DNA from: Promethearchaeota archaeon
GTDB taxonomy: Archaea; Asgardarchaeota; Lokiarchaeia; Sigyniarchaeales; Promethearchaeaceae
DNA length: 5,487 bases
NCBI GenBank assembly: GCA_014729055.1
Contig: WJKO01000811.1
Location: forward strand, 1-5,487
Reading direction: 5' to 3'
Part shown: piece by piece, positions 1-5,487 of the stretch
Layout: each line of letters begins with the position of its first letter
Numbering within the stretch: position 1 is the first letter of the stretch
Notes under the pieces: model-generated
Databases searched by the model: none
The model's input: only the letters and a program-made list of their open reading frames with translations
What the model was told of the DNA's origin: nothing
Program-made: the position numbers and the translations under genes

Positions 1-370
1 CGTCTGTAGTCCACACTTGTGGACCTTCCTCATCAATTCCAGCCACAGATAAATTTACATAATACGGGAACATTTTTCGATCATACAAAATGTTTGCGAC
101 CATTTTGGCCATTGCCTTAACGGAAATATTTACACCTTCTCTTAACTTAAATAAATTTGCTTGCGCGCGAAGAATTTTAACGATCATCTGAAAGTCGCCT
201 ACAAGTCCGTATGCTGTTAACCCTATATTATCAGTTAATTTGAATACCTTTTTGGTATTCTTATTAGTAACGGTATAACTCCATATAACACGGTTATCGT
301 TACCTAAAACGACACCATCTTTACATTTTATGGCTATTGAACAAGCACCGGGAACGGTAATTTGAGTCAT
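1..370 (-). CDS. psmB: Proteasome beta-type subunit, Thr1 replaced by Ala (partial, 3' end outside window)
   Basis: Read from the ATG at 370-368 leftwards, this frame encodes 123 residues without a stop and runs off the left edge. It aligns without gaps to archaeal 20S proteasome beta subunits: CKDGVVLG (residues 16-23), GLVGDFQ, an ANLFKLREG helix, FPYYVNL and AGIDEEGP. In the family these subunits form the inner rings of the 20S particle and cut unfolded proteins with an N-terminal Thr exposed after a short propeptide is removed. Here the propeptide would be MTQITVPG, with the usual Gly(-1), but the next residue is Ala9 (codon at 346-344), not Thr. The supporting residues remain: Asp25 (Asp17), Arg27 (Arg19) and Lys41 (Lys33). 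I infer a catalytically inactive subunit that may assemble with an active paralogue encoded elsewhere. The remaining active-site residues (Ser129, Asp166, Ser169) lie outside the window. Family assignment is very secure; inactivity is well supported by the alignment but untested. Confidence 0.93.
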   Translation of the reverse strand, partial: MTQITVPGACSIAIKCKDGVVLGNDNRVIWSYTVTNKNTKKVFKLTDNIGLTAYGLVGDFQMIVKILRAQANLFKLREGVNISVKAMAKMVANILYDRKMFPYYVNLSVAGIDEEGPQVWTTD

Positions 371-375
371 TATCA

Positions 376-380
376 ATCAC
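376..380 (-). promoter_or_regulatory. Ribosome binding site of the proteasome beta-type gene
   Basis: On the minus strand GTGAT lies five bases before the ATG at 370. It matches the right half of the archaeal Shine-Dalgarno consensus GGAGGTGATC and supports this start codon, which in turn fixes the propeptide length at eight residues. Confidence 0.55.
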
Positions 381-382
381 TA

Positions 383-406
383 AACTATAATTTAACTATA
401 ATTTAA
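383..406. repeat. 11-bp tandem repeat in the divergent intergenic region
   Basis: AACTATAATTT occurs twice back to back (383-393 and 394-404), followed by AA that begins a third copy. The period is about one helical turn. It lies between the candidate minus-strand promoter and the proteasome gene start. It could be a regulator site or simple AT-rich slippage; the sequence alone does not decide. Confidence 0.5.
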
Positions 407-421
407 TTTAAAAAAATAAAT

Positions 422-437
422 CTTAATAACTTTTCAC
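422..437 (-). promoter_or_regulatory. Candidate BRE/TATA promoter of the proteasome beta-type gene
   Basis: On the minus strand a purine-rich GTGAAAAG (437-430) is followed by TTATTAAG (429-422), resembling an archaeal BRE plus TATA box. Transcription would begin near position 400, leaving a leader of roughly 30 bases. The whole region is AT-rich, so other placements are possible, for example the T-rich stretch at 420-405. Confidence 0.25.
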
Positions 438-495
438 TTGGAAATTATTTGTTTTAGGTTGATCTATGATCTAATCATTCATTAATACTTGATTT

Positions 496-504
496 GAAAT
501 ATAT
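496..504 (+). promoter_or_regulatory. Candidate BRE/TATA promoter of the tandem SIS gene
   Basis: GAAATATAT combines a BRE-like GAAA with a TATA-like core. Transcription would begin about 25 bases downstream, near 526-530, giving a leader of about 20 bases before the ATG at 547. Assigned by pattern and spacing only. Confidence 0.3.
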
Positions 505-546
505 CGAATCATTTTATTTAGTAAAGATTGAAAAAACAAATTTGAG

Positions 547-1722
547 ATGATAATGATAACCTCTTTAAAAGTCTTTTTTAATGCGTATGAATATTTAACG
601 GATTGTCTTTCTGAATCATTAAGACAAATTGATAAAGAACGTTTGAAAGAGATTTTCCGGATTCTTATACACGGAAGAGATAATGGATCGAAGATAATCG
701 TCGATGGGCAAGGGCGTTCTTTGCAATCAATGCTTATTATGGAAGATTGTTTGGAACATAATGGATTTCCGATTATTTTTCCCGCATCTAATGCGAATTT
801 AAGACCTTGGAAGAAAGGAGATATATTCTTTTTTAATTCAGGTTCTGGTTCTGGCGCACCTTTAAGACATGCGCAATATGCTAAAAAAGATGAATTAGAT
901 GTTTTAGGTATGACTTATAATGTTGATATACATAAAGAATTTCCAAAACCATTAAAGGGTATCCTCATTCTGGCGCCATCGACCAATAAAAACAAATTAT
1001 ATGCGCCTTTAGGGACTGAATTTGAATTTACATCGGCAGTAATAGGGGCTTCTTTGGGTTATTCTGTTGGAAAAAATCCAGAAGAGTCTCTTGTAAAGTT
1101 CGAAGAGTGTTGTAGTACCTTCTTAAAGCTGTTTCGAGAAACCTATACTTATTATGAGAATAATCTTGATGCTCTAATAAAATTCATAAATTTGATAGAT
1201 GAATATGTAGATCCTTCAAATGAATCGAATGTATTTTTCAGAGGTGTAGGAAGAGATTCTATCATTAACCAAGTGGCAGCCATTAGATTTGGGCATCTTC
1301 ATAAAAAAGTAGATGATAAAGTTATTAAGGATCTTCGGGTTATTTTTGAAGGGCACTGGGGTTTAAGAAGCAAGGGAGATCTTTCGATTATTACTTCAGG
1401 AAGTGGTTCAACATCTCAGACGTTGAATTACGCCACTCAATCTTTTGTATCAGGATTAAATGTGTTCGGAATTACATCATTTAAAGATTCAGATCTTGGT
1501 AAATTTACAGAACGTGTTGACGGATGTTTAGTTGTTCCGGGTAGACACGATCCATTTTCAATGTACAATTTGGTTTCCCGAAAACGTAAAGACTATTTAC
1601 CAGAATTTGAATTAAATGTCTATCTAACTATGGATTCTCTATTAGCCCAAGTTGCTTGTGATCATGGAATTACCGAAGATGATATGCGCGCGTCCCACCG
1701 AATGAAAGAATTAGAATCATAA
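547..1722 (+). CDS. Tandem SIS-domain protein, duplicated 6-phospho-3-hexuloisomerase-like
   Basis: This 391-residue protein has two SIS (sugar isomerase) folds in one chain. The first half (about 49-172) carries GQGRS (54-58), SGSGSG (98-103) and YAPLGTEFE (152-160), the last a hallmark of 6-phospho-3-hexuloisomerases (HxlB/PHI). The second half (about 228-372) carries GVGRDS (233-238) and TSGSGSTSQ (283-291) and ends in ITEDDMRASH, which resembles the PHI C-terminus. PHI proteins are usually near 185 residues with one SIS domain and interconvert hexulose 6-phosphate and fructose 6-phosphate; this one is about twice that length. The second half lacks the PLGT motif, having LPEFE at the matching place, so the halves have probably diverged. 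SIS folds also bind phosphosugars for regulation, so the substrate is unknown. A TGA lies in frame at 529-531, so translation starts at ATG 547 or ATG 553; GAG at 544-546 is better spaced for 553. No signal peptide or membrane segment is visible, so it is cytoplasmic. Phosphosugar binding is likely; the exact reaction is unsure. Confidence 0.85.
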   Translation: MIMITSLKVFFNAYEYLTDCLSESLRQIDKERLKEIFRILIHGRDNGSKIIVDGQGRSLQSMLIMEDCLEHNGFPIIFPASNANLRPWKKGDIFFFNSGSGSGAPLRHAQYAKKDELDVLGMTYNVDIHKEFPKPLKGILILAPSTNKNKLYAPLGTEFEFTSAVIGASLGYSVGKNPEESLVKFEECCSTFLKLFRETYTYYENNLDALIKFINLIDEYVDPSNESNVFFRGVGRDSIINQVAAIRFGHLHKKVDDKVIKDLRVIFEGHWGLRSKGDLSIITSGSGSTSQTLNYATQSFVSGLNVFGITSFKDSDLGKFTERVDGCLVVPGRHDPFSMYNLVSRKRKDYLPEFELNVYLTMDSLLAQVACDHGITEDDMRASHRMKELES

Positions 1723-1747
1723 GCGACATAGGAAAGTCAAATTATGA

Positions 1748-1767
1748 TTTTTTTAATCTATATTTTT
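1748..1767 (+). terminator. Candidate T-rich archaeal terminator after the SIS gene
   Basis: A run of seven T (1748-1754) starts 25 bases after the SIS stop codon, with a second run of five T at 1763-1767. Archaeal RNA polymerase commonly terminates at such T-rich stretches without a hairpin. No clear stem-loop precedes it. Confidence 0.4.
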
Positions 1768-1770
1768 CGA

Positions 1771-1780
1771 TATTTATTTA
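1771..1780 (+). promoter_or_regulatory. Candidate TATA box for the GTPase/TIM-barrel unit
   Basis: TATTTATTTA follows a short CGA and is placed so that transcription would begin around 1800, about 30 bases before the GTPase ATG. Together with the preceding T-runs it suggests a new transcription unit starts here. It is a pattern-based call in AT-rich DNA. Confidence 0.3.
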
Positions 1781-1832
1781 AATTAAAACAACTAAGAAGT
1801 AATCAATTCAGTTAAACACAAATGGGATTATA

Positions 1833-2807
1833 ATGCATCTTATTCTTTCATACTTTGATAAAATACAAGGTCCTAGATATCTTATAGCTTCTCACCCCCA
1901 TCTGGCAAACAGAATTAAAAAGATGGTGCTTAGCATAATGGATATTAAAGAGGGCTTAGGTTTTTCAACACATACATTTGCTGCAGATAAAGACGTGAAA
2001 CTCGCAACGTATAGTTTTAATATAAGGTCTGACTGGGCAAGAGGAAACGCAGAATACGTGATGCTAACTATTGCTGTTGACCCTATACAGAGCGCAGATT
2101 CTTTTGCTCGAGTATTGGAAAAGTATGCAAATAAAATTAAAACAAACAGAGACGCATATAAAGCACTTTATTTGAATACCCAAAGAATAGATAAAGACAT
2201 TATGGTTCAATATGAATGGTTAGATGAGACTTTTCAGAATTTAATAGAGGATAGTAAAGATGTTCTTGAGGATGTATTATTAGGTCAAGTTTTGGTACTT
2301 GGATTAACAAAGGTCGGTAAGACTTCAATACTTAATCGCATTACTTCTGATATTTTTAATCCGAATGTTAGACCCACCTTGGGGATTCAAGCGACAAAAA
2401 TAATGTTAGAATCGTATAAAATTCACGCTTTTGATGTTGGAGGTCAGATGAAATTGCGAGATCTATGGTTAAGATATCCCGTCGAACCCCAAGCATTAAT
2501 ATTTGTTTTGGATAGTTCTGCAGGGGAAGAAGAACAACAAGCGACCAACGAATTATTTAAAACTATTATTGAACACTATTTTACCGATGATCAAAAACAA
2601 GAGATTATTGAGAAAAACATACCCGTATTGATTCTAGCGAATAAAATAGACTTAAATAAAGAGTGTACAAAAAAAGATATTATAGAGATCTTGCATCCCG
2701 AGAGATTTCCTATAAACTATAAAATAGGATTAACGAGTGCATTAGAAGCAAAGGGTATTTATAAAAATCTGCGATGGTTAATAGCTCAATTTCTAAATTA
2801 TGAATAA
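1833..2807 (+). CDS. Arf-like small GTPase with N-terminal longin-like domain
   Basis: This 324-residue protein has two parts. Residues 1 to about 115 form an alpha/beta domain opening with LILSYFDKIQGP, which resembles longin/roadblock-type domains of membrane-trafficking and GTPase-regulating proteins; a helical linker (about 118-148) follows. Residues 150-324 are a complete small GTPase domain: P-loop GLTKVGKT (157-164), switch I PTLGI with Thr182, DVGGQ (201-205) with the glutamine that positions water in Arf proteins, NKID (270-273) for guanine, and TSALEAKG (301-308). DVGGQ followed by a Trp two residues after an Arg-Asp pair, and the PTxG switch, place it with the Arf/Sar/SR-beta group rather than Ras/Rab. 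All key residues are present, so it should bind and hydrolyse GTP. It lacks an N-terminal myristoylation glycine and a C-terminal prenyl cysteine, so any membrane contact must go through the N-terminal domain or a partner. It begins at ATG 1833 with a weak GGGAT upstream and sits 29 bases before the next gene. GTPase identity is very secure; the longin-like label is moderate. Confidence 0.92.
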   Translation: MHLILSYFDKIQGPRYLIASHPHLANRIKKMVLSIMDIKEGLGFSTHTFAADKDVKLATYSFNIRSDWARGNAEYVMLTIAVDPIQSADSFARVLEKYANKIKTNRDAYKALYLNTQRIDKDIMVQYEWLDETFQNLIEDSKDVLEDVLLGQVLVLGLTKVGKTSILNRITSDIFNPNVRPTLGIQATKIMLESYKIHAFDVGGQMKLRDLWLRYPVEPQALIFVLDSSAGEEEQQATNELFKTIIEHYFTDDQKQEIIEKNIPVLILANKIDLNKECTKKDIIEILHPERFPINYKIGLTSALEAKGIYKNLRWLIAQFLNYE

Positions 2808-2836
2808 CAAAATAAATCAATCAATCAGTGAAGAAG

Positions 2837-4255
2837 ATGAAAAATAAACCATTATTAACCTCATCACAAACAGCTCATTTTAGGGCAAGATTTGGTAATA
2901 AAAAACAATTTAGTCAAGCATTAATGCCCGTTCGGGGACCTTATGGATTTCGAGAACTCGATTATGATTTTCCCAATAAACTCGATCCGCAGGCAATCAT
3001 TAACAAAATAAAAGAACACGGATTTAATTCATTCGGATTGGTGGTAAAAGATACCGATGGGGCAACACTTGCAAATACACCACATAGCTGGAACCCCAGC
3101 GGTCGAGATTTAGTTGCTGAATTTGCGGAACTATGCGAACAGAACGACATAATCTTTATGATAAGCGTTACAAATATGAATGATGCGTATAGAGGCTATA
3201 CAAATCCCGAGACTGTGAGTATTCATTTCAAGAATCCAAAGATTTTCGCGAAAGACCACTCAGCGGGGGATGCCGCAACCCATCCTGAAGGAGAGATGCG
3301 TGTAACATTACCGGAAGGAGTGACTTTTGAGGAAATGAAAAAGAGAATTCCATTTCTAACTAAAAAATATGATGGGGAGATAGGCGCCTCACGAGATGCG
3401 AGAGGTCAAGGTTATATTCCCTTAACATCTTTTCATTGTCCAAGATCCAAACACGCTGAATATATGATAAAATTGATCAAAGAATTGACTCAAAAATATA
3501 GCGTCGATGGAGTTTTAGCAGATTATATTCGTTTCCATCACGGTTATACGGATTTATGCGGTTGTGAACGTTGTAGAAAGGCATTTTCTGAGGAATATCC
3601 TGGTAAGGAATTCGGTAAAGGAAGAGAATGGATTCAATTTAAAAAAAATACGATTGTTGAATATGGTCAGCGATTTAATGATGCAATAAAGTCTGTTGAT
3701 GAAGAAATTGTAACGGGCTGGTTTAGTTTACCTGGTCCGAAGATATACACAAATCGATTTATTGCCCAAGATTACCGCAAATTAACAAAGTCTATGGACA
3801 CTGCTCTCCCAATGACATATCCATATTTAACGGGCACAATAGACGATGGAAAACGATGGGGATTACTGGGAAATGCAGCACATTGGTATTTCCAAAGAAA
3901 CATGAAGAGGCGTTTCAGAGATTATGCACCCAAAGACAGTGATAAAGGAGTATTCTGTATAACCAACTCGGTGGAGTGTAATTCTGAAGAAATGTTAAAA
4001 CAATGTATTGCATATGATTATGGATTGGGAATTGCACTATTCAAATACTTTGGAACGAGCGATGCACAATGGTATGCTTGTAAATTGTACTCAGAAATTT
4101 TGAATAAACAAGAGGTCGGAGATCCTGCACCCACCAAAAAAGAGATCCGTGCAATACTCAGACAAGTCTATAAGAAATATCCTCCTAAAGTAACACCAAG
4201 ATGGTGGAAAAAAGAACAACGTGCAGAAAAGATGGGAGAAAACAATAGAGGATAA
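2837..4255 (+). CDS. Putative glycoside-hydrolase-like TIM-barrel protein, paralogue A
   Basis: This protein has 472 residues from ATG 2837. A GTG at 2828 in the same frame would add three residues, but the purine-rich bases directly before 2837 suit the ATG better. Regularly spaced strand-like segments suggest a (beta/alpha)8 barrel: MPVRG (30-34), KDTDG (71-75), NMNDAYRGY (113-121), EGEMR (151-155), a Gly/Arg-rich loop ending in GYIP (183-195), DGVLADYIRF (224-233), TGWFS (293-297), YPYL (328-331) and NSVEC (377-381). DGVLADYIRF recalls the DG(x)2(x)DYIR strand of hypothetical glycosyl-hydrolase families such as GHL6 and GHL10, where the Asp (here 229) is an active-site candidate. It is followed by CGCERC (241-246), a CxCxxC that may bind metal or brace a loop. 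No signal peptide or membrane segment is seen, so it is cytoplasmic. The C-terminus (about 445-472) is basic with a PRWWKK segment. It ends in TAA TAA, five bases before its paralogue. Substrate and reaction are unknown, and family membership is inferred from motifs only. Confidence 0.8.
   Translation: MKNKPLLTSSQTAHFRARFGNKKQFSQALMPVRGPYGFRELDYDFPNKLDPQAIINKIKEHGFNSFGLVVKDTDGATLANTPHSWNPSGRDLVAEFAELCEQNDIIFMISVTNMNDAYRGYTNPETVSIHFKNPKIFAKDHSAGDAATHPEGEMRVTLPEGVTFEEMKKRIPFLTKKYDGEIGASRDARGQGYIPLTSFHCPRSKHAEYMIKLIKELTQKYSVDGVLADYIRFHHGYTDLCGCERCRKAFSEEYPGKEFGKGREWIQFKKNTIVEYGQRFNDAIKSVDEEIVTGWFSLPGPKIYTNRFIAQDYRKLTKSMDTALPMTYPYLTGTIDDGKRWGLLGNAAHWYFQRNMKRRFRDYAPKDSDKGVFCITNSVECNSEEMLKQCIAYDYGLGIALFKYFGTSDAQWYACKLYSEILNKQEVGDPAPTKKEIRAILRQVYKKYPPKVTPRWWKKEQRAEKMGENNRG
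4247..4252 (+). promoter_or_regulatory. Ribosome binding site of paralogue B inside the end of paralogue A
   Basis: AGAGGA in the last two sense codons of paralogue A contains GAGG, complementary to the archaeal 16S rRNA tail, and lies eight bases before the ATG at 4261. It supports that start and suggests coupled translation of the two genes. Confidence 0.5.
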
Positions 4256-4260
4256 TAAGA

Positions 4261-5487
4261 ATGGTTTCAGAAAATAAAAATAATGTGGAATATTGGGAGG
4301 ATTTTTGGTCTCAATATTGGAAACCAAGTGAGGAAAAAATTAATCTACTTAAAAGGTCTTTTGAAGCTGAAAAAGTTTTAGGCATGGGTTTGATGCCGGT
4401 AAGAGGTAATAAAGGATTCCGAAAATTAGATTATGAATTTGCCAAAAAACTGCCAGTAAACGAAATTATGGATAGACTTGAATCAAGTTATTGTAATATA
4501 TTAGGGGTGGTTATAAAAGATACGGATGGTGCATGTATGTGGGACACCCAAAAAGGATGGAATCCGACGGGAAGAGATATCCTCGGAGAATTTGTGGATG
4601 CCGGAAAAGATCGAAATATAAAGATTATGGTATCATTTACAAGCATGAATGACGCGTATGCAGGATATAAACATCCAGATAGGGTGAGTGTCCACGGAAA
4701 AGGTGGCAAACGCAGAACCCGTGATGAAAGCGGAAACAGAATAAAAGAGAAATATCAAGCAGGAGACATATCAACTCATGATGAAGGAGAAATGCGAGTT
4801 GATTTACCAGAAGGTGTAACTTTTAAAGAATATCAAAAGACAATACCTTTTCTGCAAAATAAAATGGATCCAAGTGTAGGCTCTTCTCGTGGTGCCCGTG
4901 GAAAGGGTTACATCCCATCAACTTCATTTATGTGCCCAAATAGCGACCACGTAGATTACTTGGTTGATTTAGCCGAAGAAGTCGTTAAGAATTACGATAT
5001 TAGAGCTTTCTTTGCAGATTATATTCGATATGATGGAGCTTATACGGATTTATGCATGTGTAATCATTGCAAAGAACTATTTTCTGCGAAATATGGAAAT
5101 AATAGAAAAATGAAAGGCTCAGACTGGTATGATTTTAAGGAAGATACAATCGCATTATATGCCAAGAAGCTATGTGAGAAGATAAAATCAATTGATACAG
5201 ATTGTATAACGGGCTGGTTTTCGTTAACGGGTCCACCTTTATTTACCAGAAATCGTCTCGGTCAGAATTGGACTAAACTTGGTCAGTATTTTGATGCTGT
5301 TTCACCTATGATTTATCCTTATTTAATGGGTACCAACGACGATGGAAAATGGTGGGGATTTGTAGGTGCTGTGTCTCACTGGTATAGTATTAAAAATATG
5401 CAACACAGAATTGCGGAATATGGTGATCAAGCAGTACTGGCAATCACCAATTCTGTTGAATGCAATGCCGAGGAGATGTTGAAACAG
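4261..5487 (+). CDS. Putative glycoside-hydrolase-like TIM-barrel protein, paralogue B (partial, 3' end outside window)
   Basis: An open frame of 409 codons runs from ATG 4261 to the right edge with no stop. It is a clear paralogue of the preceding gene, collinear from MPVRG (residues 45-49) to the edge, at roughly 45% identity by eye. Shared blocks are KDTDG (86-90), SMNDAYAGY (128-136), EGEMRVDLPEGVTF (175-188), the Gly/Arg loop to GYIP (208-219), FFADYIRY (250-257), TDLCMCNHC (262-270), TGWFSL (317-322), YPYLMGT (352-358), and ITNSVEC followed by EEMLKQ at the edge. The barrel Asp (253) and the CxCxxC cysteines (265, 267, 270) are therefore conserved. It differs by a longer N-terminus rich in aromatics (YWEDFWSQYW, 11-20) and by about nine extra residues in a charged loop at 146-169. 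By comparison with paralogue A, roughly 80 to 90 residues are missing beyond the window. No signal peptide is present. It is likely co-transcribed with the gene before it. The function is not known; duplication suggests either a heteromer or two related substrates. Confidence 0.82.
   Translation, partial: MVSENKNNVEYWEDFWSQYWKPSEEKINLLKRSFEAEKVLGMGLMPVRGNKGFRKLDYEFAKKLPVNEIMDRLESSYCNILGVVIKDTDGACMWDTQKGWNPTGRDILGEFVDAGKDRNIKIMVSFTSMNDAYAGYKHPDRVSVHGKGGKRRTRDESGNRIKEKYQAGDISTHDEGEMRVDLPEGVTFKEYQKTIPFLQNKMDPSVGSSRGARGKGYIPSTSFMCPNSDHVDYLVDLAEEVVKNYDIRAFFADYIRYDGAYTDLCMCNHCKELFSAKYGNNRKMKGSDWYDFKEDTIALYAKKLCEKIKSIDTDCITGWFSLTGPPLFTRNRLGQNWTKLGQYFDAVSPMIYPYLMGTNDDGKWWGFVGAVSHWYSIKNMQHRIAEYGDQAVLAITNSVECNAEEMLKQ

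Noticed and set aside
383..406. Start of a CRISPR array
   Set aside because: There are only two adjacent 11-base units with no spacer between them.
1822..1833. Upstream ATG at 1822 as the GTPase start
   Set aside because: It is out of frame with the GTPase and meets a stop after three codons.
1833..2807. SRP-type GTPase (FtsY/SRP54) as the identity of the GTPase
   Set aside because: The G motifs are Arf-type (PTLGI, DVGGQ, NKID) and the NG-domain signatures of SRP GTPases are absent.
2962..3150. Short minus-strand open frame inside paralogue A
   Set aside because: It lies entirely within a well-conserved coding gene on the other strand, has no recognisable motif, and is explained by the sense-strand codons.
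4091..4327. Minus-strand open frame across the A/B junction, with hydrophobic Phe/Leu-rich residues that look like a membrane peptide
   Set aside because: The Phe/Leu richness is the antisense of Lys/Glu-rich codons in A and B, and the frame would cover the ribosome binding site and start of B.
4488..4709. Minus-strand open frame inside paralogue B
   Set aside because: It lies within a segment of B that is conserved with paralogue A at protein level, so the plus strand is the coding one.
2837..5487. Secreted glycoside hydrolases acting on external polysaccharide
   Set aside because: Neither paralogue has a signal peptide or membrane segment; both start with charged, polar residues.

Overview
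The window is AT-rich, gene-dense archaeal DNA, most likely from an Asgard archaeon of the Loki/Thor/Heimdall type. Three points support this. There is a proteasome beta-type subunit. There is an Arf-like small GTPase with intact eukaryote-style G motifs behind an N-terminal longin-like domain, an architecture typical of Asgard genomes. Start regions carry GTGAT- or GAGG-type ribosome binding sites and TATA/BRE-like upstream sequences. The phylum is an inference; no rRNA or marker gene is present to settle it.

Layout from left to right: (1) 1-370, minus strand, is the N-terminal part of a proteasome beta-type subunit that runs off the left edge. (2) 371-546 is an AT-rich divergent intergenic region with candidate promoters for both directions and an 11-bp tandem repeat. 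(3) 547-1722, plus strand, is a protein with two SIS domains resembling a duplicated 6-phospho-3-hexuloisomerase. (4) 1723-1832 holds a T-rich candidate terminator and a candidate promoter. (5) 1833-2807, plus strand, is the longin-like/Arf-like GTPase. (6) 2837-4255 and 4261 to the right edge, plus strand, are two clearly homologous cytoplasmic proteins, probably TIM barrels of a glycoside-hydrolase-like type. The second is cut by the window end.

The GTPase and the two paralogues are separated by only 29 and 5 bases and probably form one transcription unit. The SIS gene upstream is on the same strand, but 110 bases with a T-run separate it, so it is probably transcribed independently.

The most notable points are these. 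The proteasome subunit has alanine where the catalytic Thr1 should be, while Asp17, Arg19 and Lys33 are kept, so it looks like a catalytically dead beta subunit. The tandem SIS protein has two unequal halves. An uncharacterised cassette links a longin-Arf GTPase with tandemly duplicated putative sugar-active TIM barrels that share a CxCxxC motif. No RNA genes, insertion sequences or CRISPR arrays were recognised, and there is no stretch over 300 bases without a gene.
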